Assembly (NCBI GenBank): GCA_910579435.1
Contig: CAJTVF010000040.1
Coordinates: 1 to 24,538, forward strand
Direction of reading: 5' to 3'
Source: an uncultured Oscillibacter sp.
GTDB taxonomy: Bacteria; Bacillota; Clostridia; Oscillospirales; Oscillospiraceae
Length of the DNA: 24,538 bases
In this document: positions 1 to 7,118 of the stretch, piece after piece
Position numbering within the stretch: the stretch's first letter is position 1
Layout of the letters: every line of letters begins with the position of its first letter
Made by a program: the position numbers and the translations under genes
Notes under the pieces: model-generated
Told to the model about the DNA's origin: nothing
Seen by the model: the letters and a program-made list of their open reading frames with translations, nothing else
Database searches by the model: none

Positions 1-4
1 TTAA

Positions 5-163
5 GGAACCACTGATGAAATCCCCGCACACAGCTTCACGCCATAAATTCCCGCTGGACTGCGTTAGAAAATCTTGAAATCCGTCAGGATTCCTGCGATT
101 TTCTTCCTTGTCAGCAGAAATTTCTGGCGCAAATCTGCACACGTTGATTTAATCAGTGCTTCC
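5..163. repeat. MITE-like element, copy 1 (159 bp)
   Basis: By eye this segment is identical to 20488-20646. Its ends are imperfect inverted repeats: the left 18 bases read GGAACCACTGATGAAATC and the reverse complement of the right end reads GGAAGCACTGATTAAATC, 16 of 18 matching. It is flanked by TTAA at 1-4 and 164-167, consistent with a 4-bp target duplication. No protein-coding content is credible. The end sequence and the YTAA flanks resemble the IS5 group, which targets YTAR, so it is probably a non-autonomous derivative of such an element (inference). The window starts exactly at the left TTAA. Confidence 0.85.
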
Positions 164-167
164 TTAA

Positions 168-419
168 ACGCCGCATGAGCGGCAGCGGAAAGAGGGGACA
201 GACCATTCAGCGGGCGCCAAAACTCCCGCCTCAGGGAAATGGCCTGACCAGGGGGCCCCATAAGGATTCACCCCTAAAAAACCAATCTCACCGTACAGGA
301 TGTTCTGCCGATAGAAGGTCAAATTACTTCTTTTTCTCTTTTGGACCGTGCACGGCCCGTTTTCTCTTTTTCTTCTGGAAGAAAAGGAGAAAACGGGGGG
401 TGCAACGCACCGGCTATCA
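168..419. other. Non-coding stretch downstream of the phage operon
   Basis: About 250 bases lie between the MITE and the end of the last phage gene. The only clear structure is the long hairpin at 356-397. A 110-codon minus-strand frame overlaps this stretch but has no ribosome binding site or recognisable domain and runs through the hairpin, so I do not call it. No tail-fibre gene, integrase or attachment site is seen where the phage operon ends. Confidence 0.5.
356..397. terminator. 20-bp near-perfect hairpin, possible terminator of the phage operon
   Basis: Positions 356-375 pair with 378-397 over 20 bp with a single G-T wobble and a 2-nt gap at the centre. The stem is pyrimidine-rich on one arm and purine-rich on the other. 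It sits about 22 nt beyond the stop of the last phage gene (420, minus strand), where a transcription terminator is expected, but no clear U tract follows on either strand. A third copy of the pyrimidine arm lies at about 326-342 and a short palindrome, CCGTGCACGG, at 347-356. It could be a factor-dependent terminator, an RNA-stabilising hairpin or a repeat. Confidence 0.45.
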
Positions 420-1007
420 TCATAGCTGAATCTCCCCCTCCTCAGGAGGAACCGCCATCTGAAACCCCTCCCAGTCAAACTCCTGCTCCTCCACAAACTC
501 CCAGGTATACCCGGCCCGTTGGCACTCCTCCCAGGTGAAAAACCGGAAATAAAACTCTACCTCCAGGTGGCAGGGCAGAATATCCAGCACGATCTTCTCA
601 ATCTGCTCAAACTCCGCCGGGACCCCCGGGGTCCCCGGAAACGCCACCCGGACCCGGTTGGTCCCAATCTCAATGGCCTGGGCCCGGATGCCGCAGCCCC
701 GGATTGTCCGGCTGATGGCCTCCGGCGTCAGGCTGTCTCCGTCGATTTGCAGCAGCGCCGCGATGGCCGCCCGGCGCTCCTCCGGCGTGACGGCGGCGGG
801 CCTCCGGAGGAACAGCGCCTCCCGGCGGCGAAGCCCCTCGTCCTCCGCCGTGGCGGTGACGCCCTCCCGCTCCACCTCATCCAGCCGGTCCGACACGGCG
901 TCCAGCCCCCTGCCCAGGGCGTAAAGCTCCGCCCCGCTGAGGGAATCCCGGTCCAGCCGGTAGACCCCCAGGGGAGCCAGCAGCCTCCGCAGAAACTCCT
1001 CGTACAT
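420..1007 (-). CDS. Phage baseplate/tail protein, XkdU/YmfQ family (DUF2313)
   Basis: A 195-aa protein that matches the XkdU/YmfQ family in length and layout: an N-terminal helical half with the typical stretch of charged heptads (about residues 10-60) and a C-terminal acidic tail. In contractile phages this protein sits at the rim of the baseplate next to protein J and helps attach tail fibres. The ATG at 1007 follows the xkdT-like stop by one base, and the Shine-Dalgarno GGAGGAGG lies inside the end of that gene, so the two are translationally coupled. It is the last gene of the phage operon; the tail-fibre gene that normally follows is absent. Family assignment rests on synteny plus overall resemblance. 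Confidence 0.8.
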   Translation of the reverse strand: MYEEFLRRLLAPLGVYRLDRDSLSGAELYALGRGLDAVSDRLDEVEREGVTATAEDEGLRRREALFLRRPAAVTPEERRAAIAALLQIDGDSLTPEAISRTIRGCGIRAQAIEIGTNRVRVAFPGTPGVPAEFEQIEKIVLDILPCHLEVEFYFRFFTWEECQRAGYTWEFVEEQEFDWEGFQMAVPPEEGEIQL

Positions 1008-1008
1008 G

Positions 1009-2079
1009 TTACGCCTCCTCCGGCTCCTGTAATTCCGTCACCTCCAGCGTCCCCAGCACCGGCAGGGCCGTGCTGTCCGCCGGAATGTCCGCTGCCGGGG
1101 CGGTGAAGCGGTAATTTTCCACCCCCTCCAGCTCGTAGAGCCGGTTTCCCAGCTCCGCCAGGAGCACGGCCCGGCCCAGCAGCCGCCCGCCGAAGAAAGC
1201 GGCTATGGCCTGCCGGGCGGTCTCCAGCACCGCCTCCTTGTCCGCCCCCTCCTTGGGGGCCACCGCCACGGCGACGTTCACCGTCTTGGCGGAGGGGGCC
1301 AGGGCCTTCACCGTCACGGCGATCTCCCGCTTTTCCTGGAGCTCCGCCTGGAGGCCCGCCAGCAGCGCCTCGTCCGGGAGGCCGTTCTCCCCGGTGACGT
1401 AGACGTTCACCGTTCCCGGCCCCTCCGCCCGGCCCACGGCCTTGGCCGCCGTCACGCCGGGGTAGCTCATGGCCGTGGTCTCATACCAGGCGGTGTTGGC
1501 CCCGTTGGGCAGGCGGCGGTAGCTCTCCAGAATGCGGGCGCGGAAGGTCTCGTCGTCCTCCTCCCCGGCCCCGCCGGTGAAGGCATTGGGATTCGTCACC
1601 GCCGTCACCGCCGTGGGACAAGCCGTCAGAAACCGCACCGCCCCCGGCACCACGTTGCCTCCCGGCCCGGCCTCTACGGCTTCGGCGGGCACGTCCGCAT
1701 ACAGCGCTCCCACCGGAATTACCGCGTCCTCCGTGGTCCGCACCCGGACCTCCTCCGCCGTCATGCACACCGTCCCCGCCGGAATGGAAATCTCCATGGC
1801 CGGGGCCGCCTCCACGGAGAAGCGCAGGGAGCCCCCCGACCGGGTGGCCCCCAGCCGCTTCAGCCCCCGCATGCTCCCGTGGCGGTCCAGGTAGACCCCC
1901 TGCGCCGTCTGGGGGAAGCTCTGGTCCAGCACCCAGTCCGCCTGAATCTCCAGGGCCTGGAGCTCCGCCGCCGCCGCCCACAGCCGCACCGCCAGGTCAC
2001 AGCCCGCCTCCGGCGTGAAGCCCGCCCGCTCCGCGAAATCCGCCAGCAGCTTCTCGTAAATCGTCTCTATACTCCGCAT
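1009..2079 (-). CDS. Baseplate J-like protein (XkdT)
   Basis: A 356-aa protein, close to the usual length of XkdT/gpJ proteins of contractile-tailed phages. The N-terminal part (MRSIETIYEKLLADFAE) is the family's opening helix. The middle carries the typical segment GGAGEEDDETFRARIL followed by a proline- and asparagine-containing turn, and the C-terminal third is the beta-rich region ending in ALPVLGTLEV. J proteins form the wedge of the baseplate that signals sheath contraction. ATG at 2079 has a purine-rich GGGAGAGGAA upstream. It lies 18 bases after the xkdS-like gene and one base before the xkdU-like gene. Confidence 0.92.
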   Translation of the reverse strand: MRSIETIYEKLLADFAERAGFTPEAGCDLAVRLWAAAAELQALEIQADWVLDQSFPQTAQGVYLDRHGSMRGLKRLGATRSGGSLRFSVEAAPAMEISIPAGTVCMTAEEVRVRTTEDAVIPVGALYADVPAEAVEAGPGGNVVPGAVRFLTACPTAVTAVTNPNAFTGGAGEEDDETFRARILESYRRLPNGANTAWYETTAMSYPGVTAAKAVGRAEGPGTVNVYVTGENGLPDEALLAGLQAELQEKREIAVTVKALAPSAKTVNVAVAVAPKEGADKEAVLETARQAIAAFFGGRLLGRAVLLAELGNRLYELEGVENYRFTAPAADIPADSTALPVLGTLEVTELQEPEEA

Positions 2080-2097
2080 ATCCCGTTCCTCTCCCTC

Positions 2098-2448
2098 TCA
2101 GGGAAGGACCTCCACCGTCACCGGCAGGTCCTCTCCCTCATAGCGCAGCCTCGCCGTCACCGCCGCGCCGCCGTCCCGGCCCTGGTCCAGGGTCACGTCC
2201 TCCACCGTCACCGGCTCCTCCGCCAGGGCCTCCGTCACATATTGCCGGGCGGCGCTCCGCCGCTCCGGGGCGGGGACCCGGCCCAGCTCCCAGAGGCGGC
2301 TCCCCAGCGTCTCCCAGAACGGGAAGCCGCCCCGCCGGGCCGTCAGCCGGAAGAGCACCCGCTGGAGAAGGGCCTCCCGGCCCCCCACTCTCCGCAGGCC
2401 CCCCACGCCGTCGGCCAGATAGTCCCCGTTTTTCAGCTCCAGTTCCAT
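2098..2448 (-). CDS. XkdS-like baseplate protein (DUF2634, gp25-like)
   Basis: A 116-aa protein taken from the ATG at 2448, which has GAGGGAGGCGGAG just upstream; a longer frame to 2514 is open but its extra residues read as the antisense/out-of-frame part of the preceding gene. The sequence has the lysozyme-like gp25/XkdS pattern: an early DYLADGVGGLRRVGG segment, a central RLTARRGGFPFWETLGSRL motif (the LxTxxGxxxxxPxxGS block of the family) and a C-terminal beta hairpin. In phage tails and type VI systems this protein joins J in the baseplate wedge. The start overlaps nothing: the spike gene stops at 2462. Confidence 0.88.
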   Translation of the reverse strand: MELELKNGDYLADGVGGLRRVGGREALLQRVLFRLTARRGGFPFWETLGSRLWELGRVPAPERRSAARQYVTEALAEEPVTVEDVTLDQGRDGGAAVTARLRYEGEDLPVTVEVLP

Positions 2449-2461
2449 CGCTCCGCCTCCC

Positions 2462-2875
2462 TCAGCAATCGCAGGGCGCGTAGGGCCTCCCGTTGACGGT
2501 AAGCTGCCCGTCAACGCTCAGCTCCCCGGTCACGGACACCCGGCTTCCCCGGATTTCCACGCTGCCGTCCTTTTTCAGATACACCGTATTTTCGCCGGGC
2601 CCGTAGAGATAGACCTCCCCCGGCTCGATGTCCGGGACCTCCTCCAGGGGCCGGGCCCCGGCCACGCACTGCTCCTCGCCGCCGGGCCCGCCCTTCACCA
2701 CCAGCACCGCCGTCCCGTTGGCGGGGGTCCAGAGATAGCCCCCGGGGCTGTAGACCGGCAGATCCCGGACCTCTCCCCGGGTCACCACGCCCACCTTCTG
2801 CCCGCTGATGGTGGTAATGCCCAGATCCGCGTCCGACGTAGCCGGCGCGGGCTTGATTTGTCTTGATAGCCACAT
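2462..2875 (-). CDS. Baseplate assembly protein V / tail spike
   Basis: A 137-aa protein from the ATG at 2875, which has GGGAGGAAG 6-13 bases upstream. The frame stays open to 3409 but those codons are a shadow of the hub gene. The N-terminal half is an OB-fold-like region (ITTISGQKVGVVTRGE to about residue 75). The C-terminal part shows the regular beta-helix register of phage spikes, with segments such as NTVYLKKDGSVEI, then VSVTGELSVDGQLTVNG, and ends in PYAPCDC. This is the pattern of gpV/Mu gp45 spikes, which trimerise beneath the hub and pierce the target envelope. The last Cys residues may hold a metal or be incidental. Confidence 0.87.
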   Translation of the reverse strand: MWLSRQIKPAPATSDADLGITTISGQKVGVVTRGEVRDLPVYSPGGYLWTPANGTAVLVVKGGPGGEEQCVAGARPLEEVPDIEPGEVYLYGPGENTVYLKKDGSVEIRGSRVSVTGELSVDGQLTVNGRPYAPCDC

Positions 2876-2892
2876 GGCCCTTCCTCCCGTCT

Positions 2893-3837
2893 CTATTCCA
2901 GGGGCTTCAGCGTCAGCGCCGCCACGGCCCCGTTCCGGCCGTCGAAGCGGTTTTCCGCCTCCGCCACCCGGAAGGTTCCGGCAAGGCCCATCCGCTCCAG
3001 GGACAGCGCCGCCCGGTCCCCCGGGAAGGCAAGAAAGCTCCCCGGCAGCGTCACCTCCGCCGTCCAGGCGTCCTCCTTCGACCGCGCGATCTGATACTCC
3101 CCCGTATACCGCATGGCGGCCCAGGTGCTCTGCCCCGGCGTGTAAAGCACCCGGCGGCACTGGCCCCCCTTGTCGATCATCTCCTGATTTTTCACGGAAA
3201 AATTCTTGTTCTGGGTCTTGTCGATGACCAGCGCCTCGGTCAGCACGCCGTAGTGGTCCTCCCGCAGGGTGCAGGAGAGAACCGGGTCCGCCTCCCCGAT
3301 GGAGAGGGTCCGCCCCTCCTTCTCCGGCCCCGCCAGCAGCTCCCCCTCCCGGCTGAACCGGGGGACGAAGCCCCCATAGGTCCGGCAGAAGCCCTCCACC
3401 GCCTTCCACTGGCTGGAACCCGCCGCCACGGTGTACACCGATTCCGCCCGAACCTCCGCCGCCTTCCGGCAGGGAATGCCGTAGGGCTCCGCGTGATTCC
3501 GCAGAATCTCCGACAGGGTGGCCTGCTGGTAGGTGACGGGCCGGGACTCATTGTCCAGCAGCCGGGCGGCGCAGCCCCGGCCGGAGACGGTGGCCGTCAG
3601 CCCGTTTCCGTCCAGGTCCACCGTATACTCGTCCACCACGGCCCGGAGCATCACCGTTCCGCCCTCCTCCGCCGCGAAGCCCGCCGCCAGCCTCAGCACC
3701 TCCGCCATCTCCTTCTGATAGACGAAGCTGACGGAGAAGCTGTCGCAGGGCACGCTCCCCGTGTGGGTGACCCGCCAGCTCAAAAGCGGCGGCAATTGGA
3801 ACATCCGGTGGTCCGCCGTGTAAAGCGTTCCCGTCAC
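2893..3837 (-). CDS. Tail hub protein, XkdQ / gpD family
   Basis: A 314-aa protein, near the length of B. subtilis XkdQ. It begins at a GTG at 3837 whose GTGA overlaps the TGA of the LysM gene, a coupled start. Features visible: a beta-rich N-terminal domain with the RLLDNESRPVTYQQATLSEI block, then AYTVAAGSSQWKAVEGF-like hub sequence (here VYTVAAGSSQWKAVEGFCR, about residues 130-150) and a C-terminal half with VIDKTQNKNFSV. These are typical of late-control D/XkdQ proteins, which form the central baseplate hub joining tail tube and spike. The preceding and following genes are in the canonical PBSX order. Confidence 0.9.
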   Translation of the reverse strand: MTGTLYTADHRMFQLPPLLSWRVTHTGSVPCDSFSVSFVYQKEMAEVLRLAAGFAAEEGGTVMLRAVVDEYTVDLDGNGLTATVSGRGCAARLLDNESRPVTYQQATLSEILRNHAEPYGIPCRKAAEVRAESVYTVAAGSSQWKAVEGFCRTYGGFVPRFSREGELLAGPEKEGRTLSIGEADPVLSCTLREDHYGVLTEALVIDKTQNKNFSVKNQEMIDKGGQCRRVLYTPGQSTWAAMRYTGEYQIARSKEDAWTAEVTLPGSFLAFPGDRAALSLERMGLAGTFRVAEAENRFDGRNGAVAALTLKPLE

Positions 3838-4412
3838 GGCACCTTCACCGCCTCTCCCGGATAAATCAAATTTGGGTTTTTAATCTGGGGATTGGCCCGG
3901 ATCAGGGCCGCCAGCTCCACGCCGTACTGCTTTGCAATGGCCCAGAGGGTGTCCCCCTTCCGCACGGTGTGGACCCTCTGGTTCCCGGCGGCGTTCCCCG
4001 CGGCCGCCCCGCCGGAGCCGCCGTTTCCGCTCTCCACCGCCTTCAATCCGCCGTCATAGCCGCCTCCGTCCTCCCAGAACTCGAAGCGGTAGCGCACAAA
4101 GTCCGGTCTGGGCTCCTCCACGGCCTCCAGCGCCGCGAAATAGGCCCGCTCCGCCGGCCAGACCGGGTGGACCAGCAGTCCCGGCCCCTCCTCCTGAAAC
4201 ACCCCGGCCAGCTCCTTGAACCGCTCATAGGCGTCCTCCCCCGCAAAGACGCCCTCCCCCGTCAAAACCCGGTAGGAGCCCCCCAGCTCCTGCATCACGC
4301 ACGGCCCGAAGGGGACCTGGTGGACGGCGATTCTCCGCCGGCGCTCCACCGTGTACACCTCCGGGTTGTGCGGCCACGTGAACTCCTTGAACCGCATCGG
4401 CGTCAGCCGCAT
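3834..4412 (-). CDS. LysM-containing tail protein, XkdP-like
   Basis: A 192-aa protein. The C-terminal 47 residues (146-192) are a classic LysM peptidoglycan-binding module: HTVRKGDTLWAIAKQYG, then ANPQIKNPNLIYPGEAVKVP. The N-terminal 120 residues resemble the baseplate/tail LysM proteins of PBSX-type phages (KEFTWPHNPEVYTVE start, FEFWEDGG end), followed by a Gly/Ala/Asn-rich linker. XkdP-type proteins sit between tape measure and hub and help build the baseplate. ATG at 4412 is preceded by GAGGGGGGA. An internal ATG at 4397 is an alternative. It is separated from the upstream unknown gene by 59 bases, one of the wider gaps in the operon. Confidence 0.9.
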   Translation of the reverse strand: MRLTPMRFKEFTWPHNPEVYTVERRRRIAVHQVPFGPCVMQELGGSYRVLTGEGVFAGEDAYERFKELAGVFQEEGPGLLVHPVWPAERAYFAALEAVEEPRPDFVRYRFEFWEDGGGYDGGLKAVESGNGGSGGAAAGNAAGNQRVHTVRKGDTLWAIAKQYGVELAALIRANPQIKNPNLIYPGEAVKVP

Positions 4413-4471
4413 GCCGCGTCCCCCCTCTCACGGCCCCGCTGGGGAAGCCTCCCCGGCAGGGCCGGTATCCG

Positions 4472-5338
4472 TCAATAAATCGGAAACCCGCCGTCATACC
4501 GCCGGGCGTCCCGCTGCACCTCCCGGGACAGCGCCTTCGCTCCGTCCTCCGCCCGGAGGGCGGGGCTCTCCCAGCCATCCCCCCAGGGAAGGGTCCGGGA
4601 CAGCCGTTCTCCCTGTCCCACCGTTCCGGCATCCCTGCCGGACCGGGCCATCCCGGTCCCGTCCCGCCGTATCACGGCGGAGGCGTCCCCGGCAGCGTCC
4701 CCGCCGCCGCGTCCCTCCCCGGGACGCAGGGCCCCGCCCGCCTCCACGGCGGGGTCCCATCCGGCAAGGTCCTCCCCGGCGCGTCCAGCCGCCATTCCCG
4801 CTGCTGCCCCGGTCCCTGCCGCCGTCTCCCGGTCCTCCTCACCGTACCCCGGCCCGCCGGAGGGCCCCCGGAGCTCCGCCGCCCCGCCTGTCCCAATCCG
4901 GGGCGTTCTCCCGATCTCCTCCGGAGCATACCGCCGGGAAAACGGCGAAACGCCCGCCTCCGCGCTCCGCCATTTCCGGGCCGGCGCTCCCGCCTCTCCG
5001 CTCCTGTACTCAGCGCCTCCCAGCGGCTCCAGGCCGCCGGCTTCTCCCTCCAAAGCGGCCCGCTCCGCCTCCCGGGCCATTTCCCAGGCCCCAGGGGCCC
5101 CGGCCAGGGGCCCCCCGGCCTCTCCGCGTCCTCCGGCGTATCGCCCGGCCCGCCCTGCGCCGCGCCCCCGCGCCGTCTCAGGGCCTGCCAAACTCCGCCG
5201 CGTCCCCTCCCCGGGGTCTTCCTCTCCCCAAGCGAAAGGTATCTCCCCGAAGGATTCTCCCTCCCCCGTCTCCCCGCCTCCCAGCAGCGCCCGCAGCGCC
5301 GCCCGCTGCCGCTCCAGCTCCCAGCCCAAATAGTCCAC
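4472..5338 (-). CDS. Unknown Gly/Ala/Glu/Arg-rich protein in the tape-measure position
   Basis: A 288-aa protein of no family I recognise. The N-terminus is helical (MDYLGWELERQRAALRALL). Residues about 25-260 are low-complexity, rich in Gly, Ala, Glu, Arg and Pro, probably disordered. The C-terminus is a more ordered patch, ALSREVQRDARRYDGGFPIY. I chose the GTG at 5338, which has GGAGGGAG about 10 bases upstream; GTG codons at 5347 (GTGA overlap with the previous stop) and 5356 are alternatives. In PBSX-type operons the slot between the tail chaperone and the LysM protein holds a tape-measure gene of more than 1,000 codons. No such frame exists here. Because high-GC DNA makes long spurious frames, the start and even the reality of the middle part are less certain than for neighbours. 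Confidence 0.6.
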   Translation of the reverse strand: MDYLGWELERQRAALRALLGGGETGEGESFGEIPFAWGEEDPGEGTRRSLAGPETARGRGAGRAGRYAGGRGEAGGPLAGAPGAWEMAREAERAALEGEAGGLEPLGGAEYRSGEAGAPARKWRSAEAGVSPFSRRYAPEEIGRTPRIGTGGAAELRGPSGGPGYGEEDRETAAGTGAAAGMAAGRAGEDLAGWDPAVEAGGALRPGEGRGGGDAAGDASAVIRRDGTGMARSGRDAGTVGQGERLSRTLPWGDGWESPALRAEDGAKALSREVQRDARRYDGGFPIY

Positions 5339-5343
5339 GCGCC

Positions 5344-5661
5344 TCACTCCCTCCACAGCGCGGCAAACCGCGCCGCGTCAAATTCCGGGTTCACCGTCCC
5401 CGCCTGGGGGCGGCGGTCCTCCGAACCGCCGCCCTCCGCCAGCCGCCGGAGCAGCCGCTCCATCTGCCGCCCCGTCAGGTCCGCCAGGGCCTCCGCTTCG
5501 TCTCCATAGACCCGCTTCCCCTGCGCGAAGCAGCACTCGGACAAAATCCGCCCGTTGCACAGCAGCACCCGCTCCAGCGGGTCCCCCGCCTCCCGGCACG
5601 CCTGCCACAGCTCCAGCAGCCGCCCGGCCGTCAGGGGCCGCAGCTCGTCGATCTCCCTCAT
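5344..5661 (-). CDS. Tail assembly chaperone, XkdN-like
   Basis: A 105-aa protein starting at the ATG at 5661, whose ATGA overlaps the stop of the tail-tube gene; the longer open frame to 5751 is the out-of-frame shadow of that gene. The sequence is acidic and helical (MREIDELRPLTAGRLLELW, then GDEAEALADLTGRQMERLL) and ends in a hydrophobic ARFAALWRE. Small helical proteins between tail tube and tape measure are tail chaperones (gpG, XkdN) that coat the tape-measure protein during assembly. Here there is no obvious long client downstream. I see no programmed -1 slippery site that would make a longer G-T-type product. Confidence 0.7.
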   Translation of the reverse strand: MREIDELRPLTAGRLLELWQACREAGDPLERVLLCNGRILSECCFAQGKRVYGDEAEALADLTGRQMERLLRRLAEGGGSEDRRPQAGTVNPEFDAARFAALWRE

Positions 5662-6041
5662 GCGGAGGTCTCGATCCGCTTGGCCGCCACCACGGTGACC
5701 TTCTCCGCCACCATGGCGTTGAGCCTCCCGTCCTCCTCGATGCCGCTCCACTGGCAGTCGCTGTAGATGACCCGCCGGTCCGGCTTGCAGATCACCAGGG
5801 AGAAATTCGCCATGTCGTAGAAGTTGATCCCGTCGGACACGGCGTTGTCCGTGGCATAGAGCCTGGTCAGCTCCAGGGTGTAGCGCTTCTGCCCCTCGAT
5901 GGTCGCCACCGGCTCGCTCTCGCCGAAGGCCTCCACGCTCTGGGAGGTTTTCGACGCCTTGGCGGTGTAGCTCTGCACCACCGCCACCTTTCTGCCGTCC
6001 ATCTCCAGATAGATGTCGGCGCTGGTGGGAAATCCCGTCAT
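5658..6041 (-). CDS. Phage tail tube protein, XkdM-like
   Basis: A 127-aa protein using the ATG at 6041, with AAAGGGG about 10 bases upstream; a GTG at 6050 would add three residues but leaves no spacing for the ribosome site. The N-terminus MTGFPTSADIYLEMDGRKVA, the segment GYTLEL-like (RYTLELTRLYATD) and the C-terminal VAEKVTVVAAKRIETSA are the pattern of XkdM tube proteins, which stack as hexameric rings inside the sheath. Length is slightly below the Bacillus protein. It lies directly after the sheath gene, as in PBSX and diffocin clusters. Confidence 0.9.
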   Translation of the reverse strand: MTGFPTSADIYLEMDGRKVAVVQSYTAKASKTSQSVEAFGESEPVATIEGQKRYTLELTRLYATDNAVSDGINFYDMANFSLVICKPDRRVIYSDCQWSGIEEDGRLNAMVAEKVTVVAAKRIETSA

Positions 6042-6059
6042 GCTTCTCACGCCCCTTTC

Positions 6060-7118
6060 TTAAATCTCAATGTGGACCGTCAGCCGCACCTGGTTCAGCC
6101 CGTGGGCCACGGCGAAGCCGAACTCCACCAGGCACACCGTGGGGTCGTCCGGCGAGGCGGTGACCGTCACCTCGTCATAGCCGCCGATGATCTCCGCCGC
6201 CAGCTTCTTCTCCAGCTCCACGATGACCTGGGACCGGATGGCCGCCCGGTTCCGGGCGTTGTTCTTGCTGCGGGAAAAGCGGCTGCGCAGGGCGGAGCGT
6301 ACCGCCGGAATCACGTCGTCCACGATCAAAATGGTGGTCAGCTCCCGCCACGTGGCGTCCGCCGAGCCGCCGGTCTTGGTCCGGGTGGTGATGCCCCGCA
6401 CCGGGGACACCACCCCCGCCACGCACTCCAGGGGCGTCACGCCGCCCCGGACCAGCAGGTCGATGTCGTTGTCGCCGTAATCACGGCTGAGGCCCGTCAG
6501 GCCCTTGAGCGCCGCTCCGTTCAGGGGCGCCGCCGGGTCGGCGGCGGAAGCCGCCAGGGCCGCCACCGCCGCCGCGGCGAACACGCCGGACAGGGGCTTC
6601 CCCGCGCTGTCCAGGGCGTCGGGCCCCACCAGGACCACCCGCTCGCTGTTCAGCTCCGCCGCGCGTTCCACCAGGCCCGGGACCTCCGCCTCCGCGCAGC
6701 CCACCACGGCGATGCGCTCATGGCGGAGGCCGGAGGCCTCCTCCACGGCGGAGCGCAGGGCCTGGTGGACCGCCTCCTCGCCGCTGTCGCAGACCAGGAC
6801 CTGCGCGTCTTCGGTTCCCAGCACGGCAAAGGCCCGGGCATAGTCCTCCGCCGTGCCCTCCTCCGCCACCCGGACCGCCGTCACCGCCGAGGCCCCGTTT
6901 TCAAACAGCAGCCGCAGGATGGTGCTCATTCCCGCCGTCTCGTCCTCTCCAAAGGCGGAGACCCCGGCGGTCCAGCCCGTCACCGTCACCGGCTTGTCCA
7001 CGTCGCCCCTGGCCGCCTTGGCCGCCACGCCGATGGTCCGGACGGCCCGCCCCCCGGACACCACCGAGGACGTGTCGTATACCGAGTAAACCCCCGGCCG
7101 CTCATGCAGATTGCTCAC
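6060..7118 (-). CDS. Contractile tail sheath protein, XkdK-like
   Basis: A 352-aa protein starting at a GTG at 7118, preceded by GAAAGGGG at a suitable distance. It begins MSNLHERPGVYSVYDTSS, the usual opening of clostridial sheath proteins, has the central SRDYGDNDIDLLV and later TTILIVDDVIPAVRSALRSRFSRSKN, and ends with FAVAHGLNQVRLTVHIEI, the conserved terminal strand that handshakes with neighbouring subunits. At 352 aa it is shorter than B. subtilis XkdK but similar in size to sheaths of clostridial contractile bacteriocins (recalled, not checked). Its presence shows that the particle has a myovirus-type contractile tail. The upstream gene ends 17 bases inside it. Confidence 0.95.
   Translation of the reverse strand: MSNLHERPGVYSVYDTSSVVSGGRAVRTIGVAAKAARGDVDKPVTVTGWTAGVSAFGEDETAGMSTILRLLFENGASAVTAVRVAEEGTAEDYARAFAVLGTEDAQVLVCDSGEEAVHQALRSAVEEASGLRHERIAVVGCAEAEVPGLVERAAELNSERVVLVGPDALDSAGKPLSGVFAAAAVAALAASAADPAAPLNGAALKGLTGLSRDYGDNDIDLLVRGGVTPLECVAGVVSPVRGITTRTKTGGSADATWRELTTILIVDDVIPAVRSALRSRFSRSKNNARNRAAIRSQVIVELEKKLAAEIIGGYDEVTVTASPDDPTVCLVEFGFAVAHGLNQVRLTVHIEI

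Noticed and set aside
164..496. 110-codon minus-strand frame after the phage operon
   Set aside because: Runs through the hairpin at 356-397 and overlaps the end of xkdU, has no ribosome site or recognisable domain.
5344..5661. Programmed frameshift making a longer tail chaperone (gpG-T type)
   Set aside because: No convincing slippery heptamer was seen near the end of the gene, and there is no long tape measure to join.
4351..5766. 471-codon plus-strand frame over the tape-measure position
   Set aside because: Pro/Arg-rich, low-complexity translation with no ribosome site; antisense to the operon. Not a reversed tape measure.
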